From Phytoamicus setariae (GTDB lineage: Bacteria > Pseudomonadota > Alphaproteobacteria > Rhizobiales > Rhizobiaceae): 64,000 bases of DNA. Below the pieces are notes generated by a model, which saw nothing but the letters and a program-made list of their open reading frames with translations, had not been told where the DNA came from and ran no database searches. The position numbers and the translations under genes were made by a program. The stretch is taken from contig NZ_JAEQNC010000017.1 in the NCBI RefSeq assembly GCF_016722925.1, positions 1 to 64,000 on the forward strand, written 5' to 3'. Positions 38,201 to 46,232 of this stretch are shown here, in pieces (position 1 is the first letter of the stretch; the number at the start of each line of letters is the position of its first letter).

Positions 38201-38685
38201 GGATAGCCGATTTCCTCAGCCATTTTGGCGACTGCCCCCATATCGTCGGGCAGCGGATCGGTCGCGGGAACGACGGGCACGCCGATCGAGATCGCCAGAT
38301 TGCGCGCCGCCACCTTGTTGCCGAGCTGAACCATCGTTTCCGGCCGCGGGCCGATGAAGGTAATGCCGTTGTCGGCGCAGGCCTGGGCAAATTCCGGGCT
38401 TTCCGACAGCAGGCCGTAGCCGGGATGAATGGCATCCGCGCCCGAGAGCTTGGCGACGCGGATCACTTCCTCGATGGAAAGATAGCTTTCAATCGGACCA
38501 AGATCGCGCTCGAGATGCGGGCCACGCCCCACCTGATAGGATTCGTCTGCCTTGAAACGATGCAATGCCAGTTTGTCTTCTTCCGCCCATATGGCGACCG
38601 TTTCGAGCCCCAGTTCGTTGGCGGCGCGAAAGATGCGGATGGCTATTTCTGAACGGTTGGCTACCAGTATTTTCTTGATCGGCAA
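35227..38685 (-). CDS. pyc: Pyruvate carboxylase
   Basis: Biotin enzyme that makes oxaloacetate from pyruvate, the main anaplerotic step in rhizobia. The single 1152-residue chain is the normal alpha4-type length. It holds the biotin carboxylase domain (start MPIKKILVANRSEIAIRIFR, glycine-rich WGGGGRGMR), the carboxyltransferase domain (DTTMRDGHQSLLATRMRT; HFHTHDTSG metal site) and the C-terminal biotin carrier domain with lysine 1118 in EAMKMET. The start codon appears to be TTG, with GGGAG 7 nt upstream and no better ATG. A long antisense open frame opposite this gene is a coding shadow. Confidence 0.96.
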   Translation of the reverse strand: MPIKKILVANRSEIAIRIFRAANELGLETVAIWAEEDKLALHRFKADESYQVGRGPHLERDLGPIESYLSIEEVIRVAKLSGADAIHPGYGLLSESPEFAQACADNGITFIGPRPETMVQLGNKVAARNLAISIGVPVVPATDPLPDDMGAVAKMAEEIGYPIMLKASWGGGGRGMRAIRDPKDLAREVMEAKREAKAAFGKDEVYLEKLVERARHVESQVLGDTHGNVVHLFERDCSVQRRNQKVVERAPAPYLTQTQRQELADYSLKIARATNYVGAGTVEYLMDIDSGKFYFIEVNPRIQVEHTVTEQVTGIDIVKAQIHILDGFAIGTAESGVPRQEDIKLNGHALQCRITTEDPEQNFIPDYGRITAYRGATGFGIRLDGGTAYSGAVITRFYDPLLEKVTAWAPTPIEAIHRMHRALREFRIRGVATNLTFLEAIITHPAFQNNSYTTRFIDTTPELFQQVKRQDRATKLLTYLADVTINGHPEAKGRARPPKDAALPVVPFCDLPQHPGTKQLLDDLGPKKFAEWMVDQKRVLVTDTTMRDGHQSLLATRMRTFDIANIAGTYSKALPNLLSLECWGGATFDVSMRFLTEDPWERLSHIRENAPNFLLQMLLRGANGVGYKNYPDNVVKYFVRQAARGGVDLFRVFDCLNWVENMRVSMDAVAEENKLCEAAICYTGDILNSARPKYDLKYYVNLAKDLERAGAHIIAVKDMAGLLKPAAARILFRELKQAVGLPIHFHTHDTSGIAAATVLAAVEAGVDAIDAAMDALSGNTSQPCLGSIVEALSGTERDPGLDPEWIRRISFYWEAVRTQYAAFESDLKGPASEVYLHEMPGGQFTNLKEQARSLGLETRWHKVAQAYADANQMFGDIVKVTPSSKVVGDMALMMVSQDLTVEDVVNPAKEISFPESVVSMLRGDLGQPPSGWPEALQKKVLKGEKAYTVRPGSLLADADLAKERSDIETKLERKVSDNEFASYLMYPKVFTDFAIAADTYGPVSTLPTPAYFYGLEQEGELFVDIERGKTLVILNQAHGETDQKGMVTVFFELNGQPRRIKVPDRAHGASGGAVRRKAEAGNAAHVGAPMPGVISTVAIAAGQQVKAGDVLLSIEAMKMETALHAEKDGVVAEVLVRAGDQIDAKDLLVVFG

Positions 38686-38817
38686 GGCCGGGCTCCCAAG
38701 GCTAGAGGCAGGGTCGAATGCGCTACATCTGATCCCACGGGAAGCATCAATTCAGGTCAAAACCCGACAACCGGAGCGGAGAATCCGGCAAAAAATTGTG
38801 CAGAACAGCAGGGCTTA

Positions 38818-38850
38818 TTGCAAGCGCGAAGAAATCCTAGCGCGTTGCAA
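38818..38850. other. Imperfect inverted repeat upstream of pyc
   Basis: TTGCAAGCGCG and CGCGTTGCAA face each other across about 12 nt in the 208-bp gap between the LuxR-type gene and pyc (both minus strand). It could be a weak terminator for the LuxR gene or a site in the pyc leader. No T run follows. Confidence 0.35.
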
Positions 38851-38893
38851 TGAGAAGTGCAATTTCGAAAATTGTTGTGGCGGCAGGGATGTT

Positions 38894-39619
38894 TTACGTT
38901 ATCAGGCCCTGGCGGAAAGCAAGCGCCACCGCATGGTTGCGGTTGCGAGCCTGCAGTTTTGCCTGCAGGCTGTTGACGTACCAGTCGACCGTGTTCGATG
39001 ACACGTCCAGGATCTGCGCGATCTCCGGCGATGTTCTGCCTTCCGCGAGATTGTTGAGCGCCTGGATTTCTCGGTGCGTCATGGTGATCTCGGTGCCTGG
39101 GGCCACGCTGTCGGCATGCTTTTCACCCATGAACTCGAGATATTTGAGATAGGCATTGCGGAAGGCCGTTTCCAAGAGTGCAACTTCCGCCTGGGTCAAC
39201 TCGATTTCCTTCGGGCCGCCGATGGTAGTGGCGCCGATCAACCCATTGCGGGTGAAAACCGGAAATATATAGCCCGAAGCCAGACCATGCCCTTTGCCAT
39301 CGGCCATCATCGACTTCATCCGCCGATAATGCGGCGTGTCCTTGTAAGCCTCCACGGCCTGCGCCCATGAGAAGCTTCTATTGGCGCGCAGCAGAAACCG
39401 GATCGTCGGATCGGTAACGATATACTTCTTCTCGACGTAACGGGCGACCCATTCCGGCGGCCAATTGGCAGCGACGATCAGTTCGGCAGCGTTCTCGATC
39501 GGCTTGGGCTGGTGAAAGACGCAATAATATTTGAAACCGAAGAAATCCAGCAGGCGCTCGAGTTCGCGGGTCAAGATCTGTGGAGTCGGCACCTCGCCAA
39601 TCGCCACAAGAAAATGCAT
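38894..39619 (-). CDS. LuxR-type regulator with autoinducer-binding domain (LuxR solo)
   Basis: A 241-residue quorum-sensing-type regulator. The N-terminal domain keeps the residues that line acyl-homoserine-lactone pockets: NWPPEWVARY (Trp and Tyr), TDPTI (Asp-Pro) and FSWAQ (Trp). The C-terminal HTH reads TMTHREIQALNNLAEGRTSPEIAQIL with SSNTVDWYVNSLQAKL, of LuxR type. No luxI lies in the window, so it is a solo receptor. I start at MHFLVAIGEV (family length); the frame extends 33 codons further to another ATG at 39718 with unusual composition. It lies upstream of pyc on the same strand but 208 bp away. Confidence 0.82.
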   Translation of the reverse strand: MHFLVAIGEVPTPQILTRELERLLDFFGFKYYCVFHQPKPIENAAELIVAANWPPEWVARYVEKKYIVTDPTIRFLLRANRSFSWAQAVEAYKDTPHYRRMKSMMADGKGHGLASGYIFPVFTRNGLIGATTIGGPKEIELTQAEVALLETAFRNAYLKYLEFMGEKHADSVAPGTEITMTHREIQALNNLAEGRTSPEIAQILDVSSNTVDWYVNSLQAKLQARNRNHAVALAFRQGLIT

Positions 39620-39848
39620 AATTGTTCTGAAGCGCAACTTCGTTCCCCACCCTGGTCTGTTGCTGTTCAACGGCGACAGAACACGGCATGAAAGCCCATG
39701 AAATGTCGAAAAAGTCATTCCGTGCTGAAATCTAACGGCATTTATAGGCCTAAACCGCGCAAAATTGCGAGTATTTAACCGAAACTATCCGTCTTTTTCT
39801 TCAAAACAAGCAAATGGGTGACACTTCGGATTATTGCGGCGCCAAAAG

Positions 39849-39873
39849 CAATGGGCCCGCAAGGGGCCCATTG
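39849..39873 (-). terminator. Rho-independent terminator of purU
   Basis: Perfect 10-bp stem (CAATGGGCCC / GGGCCCATTG, 5-nt loop), followed on the minus strand by CTTTTGG. It lies 57 bp past the purU stop. Confidence 0.75.
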
Positions 39874-39929
39874 TCTCCTGGTTATAGATGCGACATGAAT
39901 CAACCAGTCGATGCGCCTGCGTGCACGGA

Positions 39930-40814
39930 TCAGCCCATCCGCTCCGATGCATAGGAGCCAGGGCTGGCCGGGAAGACGACCGTCTTGTTGCCGTTCATGA
40001 ACACACGATTGTGGATGTGGGCATGGATGGCCCGCGCCAGAACCTGGCTTTCCACATCGCGGCCGATGGAAACGTAGTCCGCAGCGCTTTGGGCATGCGT
40101 GATGCGCGCAACGTCCTGCTCGATGATCGGACCTTCATCGAGATCCTCTGTAACGTAATGGGCCGTCGCACCGATCAGCTTGACCCCGCGTTCATAGGCC
40201 TGCTTGTAGGGATTGGCGCCCTTGAAGGACGGCAGGAACGAGTGATGGATATTGATGATACGTCCCGACATCTTCTTGCAAACTGCATCGGACAGAACCT
40301 GCATGTAGCGCGCAAGCACAATGAGTTCCGCACCTGAATTGGTCACAACATCCATCAGGCGCGCTTCGGCTTCGGGCTTGTTGGCCTTGGTGACATTGAT
40401 GTGATGGAACGGAATATCGTGGTTGACCACCACCTTCTGGTAATCGAAGTGGTTGGAAACGACGCCGACGATATCGATCGGCAGCGCGCCAATCTTCCAG
40501 CGATAAAGCAGATCGTTGAGGCAGTGGCCAAACCGCGAGACCATCAGCAATACCTTTATGCGGTGGTCGCTGTCGTGAAACTCGCATGTCATGCCGAACT
40601 TCTGCTTCACCGGCCCGAAGCCGCTGGTGATCTCTTCGATCGTCGCGCCTTCCTGGCTGGTGAACGTCACCCGCATGAAAAACAGGCCGGTTTCCAGGTC
40701 ATCAAACTGCGAGGAATCGATGATGTAGCAACCCTTGTCGGCCAGGAAGCCGGAGATTGCGGCAACGATACCGCGCGTGGAGGTGCAGGTAACGGTGAGA
40801 ACGTAGCTCGTCAT
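39930..40814 (-). CDS. purU: Formyltetrahydrofolate deformylase
   Basis: Hydrolyses 10-formyl-THF to formate and THF, balancing the one-carbon pool. The 294 residues start with an ACT regulatory domain (MTSYVLTVTCTSTRGIVAAI), then the formyl-transferase fold with VSNHFDY, the catalytic cluster NIHHSFLPSFKGANPY (N and H), and the catalytic Asp in HYVTEDLDEGPII. It is downstream of glnT and glxBCD on the same strand across a 218-bp gap, which links it to one-carbon release from methylated amines by context. Ribosome site AAAGG. Confidence 0.94.
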   Translation of the reverse strand: MTSYVLTVTCTSTRGIVAAISGFLADKGCYIIDSSQFDDLETGLFFMRVTFTSQEGATIEEITSGFGPVKQKFGMTCEFHDSDHRIKVLLMVSRFGHCLNDLLYRWKIGALPIDIVGVVSNHFDYQKVVVNHDIPFHHINVTKANKPEAEARLMDVVTNSGAELIVLARYMQVLSDAVCKKMSGRIINIHHSFLPSFKGANPYKQAYERGVKLIGATAHYVTEDLDEGPIIEQDVARITHAQSAADYVSIGRDVESQVLARAIHAHIHNRVFMNGNKTVVFPASPGSYASERMG

Positions 40815-40876
40815 AGGGCGCCTTTCAGGTGCGTATCTCAGGTCGACAGATTGCGGAGGCGGGCTCGCGTCCCGCC

Positions 40877-40943
40877 TTTATCCCCTCCCGGCATATGGTG
40901 ACAAGGGGAGAATCCTCACCAGTTCTCCCCACAAGCGGGGCCG
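40877..40943. repeat. Decayed RIME-like repeat
   Basis: Between purU and glnT the sequence carries CCCCTCCC, GGGGAGAA and a small CCCC-ACAAG-GGGG type hairpin (40927-40940), the same vocabulary as the elements at 26808 and 54289 but more diverged. It probably separates glnT and purU transcripts only partially. Confidence 0.5.
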
Positions 40944-41032
40944 GTGTCTCGCCGTTGTCGCCGGCCACCCGCACCATACCGCTTTTCCAATGTCGCAATT
41001 TCCTGTTTGCGACAGACCTTGGGATTCGCCCG

Positions 41033-42340
41033 TCAAATATCGAGCGTGTTGGCCTTCTCCCAATCGGTGAAATGCGAGCAGAACGCGTTCCACTCCTGAT
41101 GCTTCAACTTGAGGAAGGCGGAGGAGAACTCGGTGCCCATCAGACGCTTGAGTTCGCTGTCTTCATCGTAGAAGCGCAGTGCATCGAGCAGGTTGAGCGG
41201 CAGCTTGGCGCCACCGTTGAACTTGTGGCCATCCTTGTACATGTCGATGTCGGAATGCGGGCCGGGATCGGCCTTGGACTGAACGCCACTCATGCCGGCG
41301 GCAATGATGATCGCCTGCAGGAGATAAGGGTTGACCGCCCCGTCAGGCAGCCTGAGTTCGAAACGGCCGGGACCTGGCACGCGCACCATGTGCGTGCGGT
41401 TGTTGCCTGTCCAGGTGACCGTGTTCGGCGCCCAGGTGGCTCCCGAGATCGTCCGCGGCGCATTGATGCGCTTGTAGGAATTGACCGTCGGATTGGTGAC
41501 GGCCGCCAGCGCCGAAGCATGCTTCATGATGCCGCCGAGGAAGGTGCGGCCCTGTGCGGACAGGCCGAAGGGCATTGCCTTGTCGGCAAACGCATTCTTC
41601 TTGCCTTCCATGTCCCAGACCGAGATATGGGCATGGCAGCCATTGCCGGTCTTGCCCTGGAAGGGCTTCGGCATGAAGGTGGCGCGCAGGCCGTGCTTTT
41701 CGGCCACCGACCTGACCATGAACTTGAAAAACGAATGCTTGTCGGCAGTCGCCAGCGCATCGTCATATTCCCAGTTCATCTCGAACTGACCGTTCGCATC
41801 CTCGTGGTCGTTCTGGTAGGGGTTCCAGCCGAGCTCAAGCATGTAGTCGCAAATTTCGGCAATCACGTCGTAGCGGCGCAGCAGCGCCTGCTGGTCGTAG
41901 CATGGCTTTTCGGCCGTATCGGCGGCATCGGAAATCTCCGAGCCATCCGGCGTGGTCAGGAAGAATTCCGGCTCGACCCCGGTCTTGACGCGCAGGCCTT
42001 CCTGCGCCGCCTCACCGATCAGCCTCTTCAGCGTCACACGCGGCGATTGGTCGACCGGCTTGCCTTCCATCATGCAGTCGGCAGCGACCCATGCTGCATC
42101 CTTCTTCCAGGGAAGCTGGATGACGGAAGACGGATCGGGCTTTGCGAAAAGGTCTGGATGTGCGGGAGTGAGGTCAAGCCATGTGGCAAAGCCGGCAAAG
42201 CCCGCGCCTTCTTCCTGCATGCCCCGGATGGCAGCGGTCGGGACCAGCTTGGCGCGCTGTGCACCGAACAGATCGGTGTAGCTGATCATGAAGTATTTGA
42301 CGCCGCGTTCCTTCGCCCACGCCTCGAGATCGATAGTCAT
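41033..42340 (-). CDS. glnT: Type III glutamine synthetase-like GlnT / gamma-glutamylmethylamide synthetase candidate
   Basis: ATP-dependent glutamate-amine ligase of the GlnT/GMAS branch. The 435 residues have the glutamine-synthetase core: GVEPEFFL (metal Glu pair), NDHEDANGQFEMNWEYDD, GNGCHAHISVWD (ammonia/metal His) and NRTHMVRVPGPGRFELRLPDGAVNPYL (nucleotide and glutamate loop). Placed next to glxBCD it may ligate methylamine or ammonia to glutamate; the substrate is not fixed by sequence. The start MTIDLEAWAKERG has GGGG upstream. A terminator separates it from glxD. Confidence 0.88.
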   Translation of the reverse strand: MTIDLEAWAKERGVKYFMISYTDLFGAQRAKLVPTAAIRGMQEEGAGFAGFATWLDLTPAHPDLFAKPDPSSVIQLPWKKDAAWVAADCMMEGKPVDQSPRVTLKRLIGEAAQEGLRVKTGVEPEFFLTTPDGSEISDAADTAEKPCYDQQALLRRYDVIAEICDYMLELGWNPYQNDHEDANGQFEMNWEYDDALATADKHSFFKFMVRSVAEKHGLRATFMPKPFQGKTGNGCHAHISVWDMEGKKNAFADKAMPFGLSAQGRTFLGGIMKHASALAAVTNPTVNSYKRINAPRTISGATWAPNTVTWTGNNRTHMVRVPGPGRFELRLPDGAVNPYLLQAIIIAAGMSGVQSKADPGPHSDIDMYKDGHKFNGGAKLPLNLLDALRFYDEDSELKRLMGTEFSSAFLKLKHQEWNAFCSHFTDWEKANTLDI

Positions 42341-42390
42341 TCGCACGTTCCCCTGTATTTTATTAGACGCACTAAAAACTCTGATTCCTA

Positions 42391-42424
42391 AAAAGCTCAC
42401 CCCGGCCATGGTTGAACCGGGGTG
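42391..42424 (-). terminator. Rho-independent terminator between glxD and glnT
   Basis: Minus strand CACCCCGG / CCGGGGTG (8-bp perfect stem, 11-nt loop) followed by AGCTTTTTA. It lies 22 bp past glxD and 50 bp before glnT, so glnT probably has its own promoter in that gap or relies on read-through. Confidence 0.8.
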
Positions 42425-42445
42425 AAAGTCGTATCCTCAGTCTGG

Positions 42446-43771
42446 TCAGAACCCCTTTCCAGGAATCCAGCTCGTTCCTGCGAGCGGCACCTGCGCCATG
42501 GCCGATGCCTCGATCGTCAGCGCGACGAGATCCTCCGGCTCGAGATTGTGAAGATGGTTCTTGCCGCAAGCGCGCGCGATCGTTTGCGCTTCGAGCGTCA
42601 TGACCTTGAGGTAGTTGGCCAGGCGGCGGCCCGCCGCCACCGGATCGACGCGCTTCATCAGCTCAGGATCCTGGGTGGTGATACCAGCCGGATCCTTGCC
42701 TTCGTGCCAGTCGTCATAGGCGCCGGCCGTCGAGCCGAGCTTCTGGTATTCCTCCTCCCACTTCGGATCGTTGTCACCGATGGCAACAAGAGCCGCCGTA
42801 CCAATCGCCACGGCGTCAGCACCCAGTGCCAGAGCCTTTGCAACATCGGCACCGGAGCGGATGCCGCCCGAGACGATCAACTGCACCTTGCGGTGCATGC
42901 CGAGATCCTGAAGCGCCTGTACGGCGGGGCGGATGCAGGCAAGGATTGGCATGCCGACATTCTCGATGAACACGTCCTGGGTCGCGGCCGTGCCACCCTG
43001 CATGCCATCGAGCACGACAACGTCGGCACCAGCCTTCACAGCAAGCGCAGTGTCGTAATAGGGACGTGCACCACCGACCTTCACATAGATCGGCTTTTCC
43101 CAATCGGTGATTTCACGCAGTTCGAGGATCTTGATCTCGAGATCGTCAGGGCCGGTCCAGTCGGGATGACGGCAGGCCGAACGCTGGTCGATGCCCTTTG
43201 GCAGGTTGCGCATGTTGGCGACGCGGTCCGAGATCTTCTGGCCAAGCAGCATGCCGCCGCCGCCGGGCTTGGCACCCTGGCCGACCACTACTTCGATGGC
43301 GTCGGCGCGACGAAGATCCTTCGGATTCATGCCGTAGCGCGATGGCAGGTACTGATAGACCAGCGTCTGCGAATGGCCGCGCTCTTCATCGGTCATGCCG
43401 CCGTCGCCGGTGGTCGTCGAGGTACCGGCGATCGTGGCACCACGGCCCAGCGCTTCCTTGGCGGGACCCGAAAGCGCGCCGAAGCTCATGCCGGCAATAG
43501 TGATCGGCGTCTTCAATATGATCGGCTTCTTGGCGAAACGCGAGCCGAGCACCACGGACGTGTCACATTTTTCGCGATAGCCTTCGAGCGGATAACGCGA
43601 GATCGACGCGCCAAGAAACAGCAGGTCGTCGAAATGCGGCACCTTGCGCTTGGTGCCGGCACCACGGATGTCATAGATGCCGGTGGCCGCCGCCCGCCGA
43701 ATTTCGGCAAGCGTATAGTCGTCGAATGTCGCCGACTTGCGGGGCGGGGTATAGGGGTTGTGATAGCTCAT
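42446..43771 (-). CDS. glxD: GlxD: FMN-binding glutamate synthase domain protein (MgsC-like)
   Basis: A 441-residue protein equal to the central FMN/synthase part of glutamate synthase, homologous to subunit C of N-methylglutamate synthase. Motifs: GMSFGALSGPAKEALGRGA, TGDGGM, SRYGMNPKDLRRADAIEVVVGQGAKPGGGG, VKVGGARPYYDTALAVKAGAD and the LIVSGGIRSGADVAKALALGAD phosphate-binding loop. It transfers an amino or methylamino group from the glutamyl donor to 2-oxoglutarate. Encoded just after glxC (14-bp gap) with GGGAGAG as ribosome site. Confidence 0.93.
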   Translation of the reverse strand: MSYHNPYTPPRKSATFDDYTLAEIRRAAATGIYDIRGAGTKRKVPHFDDLLFLGASISRYPLEGYREKCDTSVVLGSRFAKKPIILKTPITIAGMSFGALSGPAKEALGRGATIAGTSTTTGDGGMTDEERGHSQTLVYQYLPSRYGMNPKDLRRADAIEVVVGQGAKPGGGGMLLGQKISDRVANMRNLPKGIDQRSACRHPDWTGPDDLEIKILELREITDWEKPIYVKVGGARPYYDTALAVKAGADVVVLDGMQGGTAATQDVFIENVGMPILACIRPAVQALQDLGMHRKVQLIVSGGIRSGADVAKALALGADAVAIGTAALVAIGDNDPKWEEEYQKLGSTAGAYDDWHEGKDPAGITTQDPELMKRVDPVAAGRRLANYLKVMTLEAQTIARACGKNHLHNLEPEDLVALTIEASAMAQVPLAGTSWIPGKGF

Positions 43772-43785
43772 AGTCTCTCCCAGCC

Positions 43786-44469
43786 TCAGTATGCGTCGGC
43801 GTTGTCGATGTTGAAATTATAAAGTTTGCGGGCAGAGCCATAGCGCTTGAATTCTTTAGGGCTGGCGTCCATGCCGGTCTTTGCGAGAATGTCGGCGAGA
43901 AACTCGATATGTTCGGGCCGCATTTCCTTCTCGATGCAGTCGGCACCGAGACTCTTGACGCTGCCGCGCACGAACAGCCGCGCTTCATAGAGCGAATCGC
44001 CCAGCGCCTCGCCGGCGTCACCCAGCACGACGAGATTGCCGGACTGGCCCATGAATGCCGACATGTGGCCGATATTGCCGCCGACGACGATGTTGATGCC
44101 TTTCATCGAGATACCGCAACGGGAAGCCGCATTGCCACGGATGACAAGCAGACCGCCACGACCGGTCGCGCCAGCATACTGGCTGGCATCACCTTCGATG
44201 ACGACGGCGCCGGACATCATGTTCTCGGCAACGCCAGGGCCGGCGGAACCGTGAACCGTAATCGTGCCGCCGTCGTTCATGCCGGCGCAATAGTAACCGA
44301 CACTGCCGCGCACATCGACGGTGACCGGTGTATCAACGCCGACCGCGACGGCATGGCTGCCGCGCGGATTGACGACTTCGAATGCGGTTTCGTTGGAGCC
44401 TTGGGGGATGTTGTGAAGCTTGGAATTCAATTCGCGAAGCGGGGTCTCAAGTAGATCGATGACCGGCAT
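43786..44469 (-). CDS. glxC: GlxC: GXGXG beta-helix domain protein (MgsB-like)
   Basis: A 227-residue protein equal to the C-terminal right-handed beta-helix of glutamate synthase (GXGXG motif domain). Repeats of Gly-x-x-hydrophobic turns are evident, for example GVDTPVTVDVRGSVGYYCAGMNDGGTITVHGSAG and GNAASRCGISMKGINIVVGGNIGHM. It has a structural role in the synthase, linking the amidotransferase and FMN subunits. The ATG at 44469 has AAGG upstream. Confidence 0.92.
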   Translation of the reverse strand: MPVIDLLETPLRELNSKLHNIPQGSNETAFEVVNPRGSHAVAVGVDTPVTVDVRGSVGYYCAGMNDGGTITVHGSAGPGVAENMMSGAVVIEGDASQYAGATGRGGLLVIRGNAASRCGISMKGINIVVGGNIGHMSAFMGQSGNLVVLGDAGEALGDSLYEARLFVRGSVKSLGADCIEKEMRPEHIEFLADILAKTGMDASPKEFKRYGSARKLYNFNIDNADAY

Positions 44470-44502
44470 GTTCAAACCTTGATTTGGTGGCCCTAAAAGT
44501 GA

Positions 44503-45399
44503 TCAGTGTTCCCAGAAGTAAACCGTCGATGGCTCCGGCTCCCAGACCCGCGCCTGGGCGATGCCCGGCAGGTTGACGAGCGCGCGGTATTCGGAACCGA
44601 AAGCAACGTAGCGGTCGGTTTCGGCCATGACAGCCGGCTTGCAGGCGATCGGATCGCGCAGGACGCCAAAGCCGTTGTGGGTGCCGACTACGAAGGTGAA
44701 GAAACCGTCGAGATCGTCGAGCGCCGATGTCAGCGCCTGCCCGAGATCCTTGCCCTTGGCCATTTCGGCCGAGAGATAGGCAGCTGCGACCTCAGTGTCG
44801 TTTTCCGTCTCGAAAGTCATGCCGAGCCGCTTGAGTTCGCGGCGGATATTGTTGTGGTTGGACAGCGAGCCGTTGTGCACCAGGCACTGATCCGGGCCCG
44901 TCGAAAACGGATGCGCGCCCAGCGTCGTCACAGCCGATTCGGTTGCCATGCGGGTGTGGCCGATGCCGTGAGTGCCGGACATCTTGCGAATGTCGAAACG
45001 CGAAACCACGTCCTTCGGCAGGCCGGTTTCCTTGTAGATCTCGATCGTCTCGCCGGCGCCCATCACCCGAATGCCGGGGACCGCAGCACGCAGGGCCGCA
45101 CGGGCGGCATCAAGCTTGGATCGCTCGACCGCCACGACAGCATGCGTGTCCTTGGCATGCAGCGACACGACCTCGATGCCGGCATCGCTCAGCGCCCGCT
45201 TGACGAGCGGGAAATCGCGCGCCGGTTCTGGCGACTGCACCGTCAATTTGACGAGGCCATTGGAGCCGCCGCCGTAGATGGCAATCCCTGCACTATCCGG
45301 CCCGCGGTCGGTCAATGTGACCAGCATATCCGAGAGCAGCGCACCCAGTTCGCCTTCCAGCGATTTGTCCTTGAGAAAAAGCCCAGCAATTCCGCACAT
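44503..45399 (-). CDS. glxB: GlxB: class II glutamine amidotransferase (MgsA-like)
   Basis: A 298-residue Ntn-type amidotransferase with the nucleophilic Cys2 directly after the start Met (MCGIAGLFLKDKSLEGE). Other family motifs are TDRGPDSAGIAIYG, GIGHTRMATESAVTTLGAHPF and LVHNGSLSNHNNIRREL. It is the glutaminase or glutamylmethylamide-hydrolysing subunit that feeds the amine to GlxD. The gene heads the glxBCD set; GGAG lies 15 nt upstream of the ATG. An imperfect inverted repeat that may be an operator lies just before it. Confidence 0.93.
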   Translation of the reverse strand: MCGIAGLFLKDKSLEGELGALLSDMLVTLTDRGPDSAGIAIYGGGSNGLVKLTVQSPEPARDFPLVKRALSDAGIEVVSLHAKDTHAVVAVERSKLDAARAALRAAVPGIRVMGAGETIEIYKETGLPKDVVSRFDIRKMSGTHGIGHTRMATESAVTTLGAHPFSTGPDQCLVHNGSLSNHNNIRRELKRLGMTFETENDTEVAAAYLSAEMAKGKDLGQALTSALDDLDGFFTFVVGTHNGFGVLRDPIACKPAVMAETDRYVAFGSEYRALVNLPGIAQARVWEPEPSTVYFWEH

Positions 45400-45422
45400 G
45401 GTTTAATTTACTCCAGTTCAGT

Positions 45423-45442
45423 TGAGCGAGAAATATCACTCA
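45423..45442 (-). promoter_or_regulatory. Candidate operator before glxB
   Basis: TGAGCGA and TCACTCA (one mismatch in 7 bp, 6-nt spacer) form an inverted repeat centred about 33 nt upstream of the glxB start, in the 76-bp gap after the XRE-cupin gene. Its size and place suit a dimeric XRE regulator. Flanking TAAATTAAA-type repeats could also contribute. Confidence 0.4.
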
Positions 45443-45475
45443 CATGAAATTAAATCAACCGTGATGAAAATAGAT

Positions 45476-46165
45476 TCATCGCTTTCCGCGCGATTTTTCT
45501 GGGTAGGAGATGATCGAGAGATAGCGCGCGGGGAGCTTGACGAGCACCTCCGGACCGTGCGGCGCATCGGCATCGAAAAACAGGCTGTCACCCGGCGTCA
45601 TGGGGTAAAGCTTGTCGCCATGTCGGTAGTGTACTTCGCCTTCCAGCATATAGAGGAACTCGATCCCCTCGTGCTGAAAGGTCGGAAACACGTCGGAATC
45701 GGTGGTCAGCGTGATGAGGTAGGGCTCCACCAGCACGCCGGCGGAATTATTGCCAATATGGCCGAGAAGATTGTATTGGTGGCCGGCGCGCGTGCCACGC
45801 CGCTCCAGTTCCACTCCTTCGCCGGCCCTGACGAAGACTGCGTTTCGCTGCTCTTCGAAGCGATTGAAGAAAGACGTCAGCGGAACACCCAGCGCCTTGG
45901 CTAGCGACTGCAGGGTGGTCAGCGATGGCGAGGTGTTGCCATTCTCGATCTTCGACAGCATGCCGAGGGAAATGCCGGTCGCGGACGCCAGATCGGCACC
46001 TGTGATACCCAGCTTCTTGCGAAGCGTGCGAACCTCATGCCCGATCGCCATTTCCAGATTGTTTTCCTTCGCCTCACGCAATGCATGCGGGTCTTGGAAC
46101 GGCAGGCTGGATTCGTCTTCTTCGATGGGATCTGCATCGAAAATCGAGGTCGTGTTTTTGGCCAT
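45476..46165 (-). CDS. XRE-cupin (HTH + cupin) transcriptional regulator
   Basis: A 229-residue regulator with an N-terminal acidic leader, an XRE helix-turn-helix (VRTLRKKLGITGADLASATGISLGMLSKIENG, about 45-80) and a C-terminal cupin (HEGIEFLYMLEGEVHYRHGD, then LYPMTPGDSLFFDADAPHGPE). This two-domain family often controls amino-acid, polyamine or C1-nitrogen genes by sensing a small metabolite in the cupin. It is 76 bp upstream of glxB on the same strand and is the best candidate regulator of the glx genes. The ATG at 46165 has GGAG upstream. Confidence 0.9.
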   Translation of the reverse strand: MAKNTTSIFDADPIEEDESSLPFQDPHALREAKENNLEMAIGHEVRTLRKKLGITGADLASATGISLGMLSKIENGNTSPSLTTLQSLAKALGVPLTSFFNRFEEQRNAVFVRAGEGVELERRGTRAGHQYNLLGHIGNNSAGVLVEPYLITLTTDSDVFPTFQHEGIEFLYMLEGEVHYRHGDKLYPMTPGDSLFFDADAPHGPEVLVKLPARYLSIISYPEKSRGKR

Positions 46166-46232
46166 GAGCACTCCTTCACTTTCCTCACGGGAAAGAAACT
46201 ATCAAACTGCGAAAAATTTGGAACTGGTTATT

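Noticed and set aside
36103-38652. 849-codon open frame on the plus strand
   Set aside because: It is antisense to pyc; GC-rich third positions of pyc create long mirror frames, and the peptide has no family features.
40829-43822. Two long plus-strand frames over the glx genes
   Set aside because: Antisense to glnT and glxD, both of which have complete family motifs.
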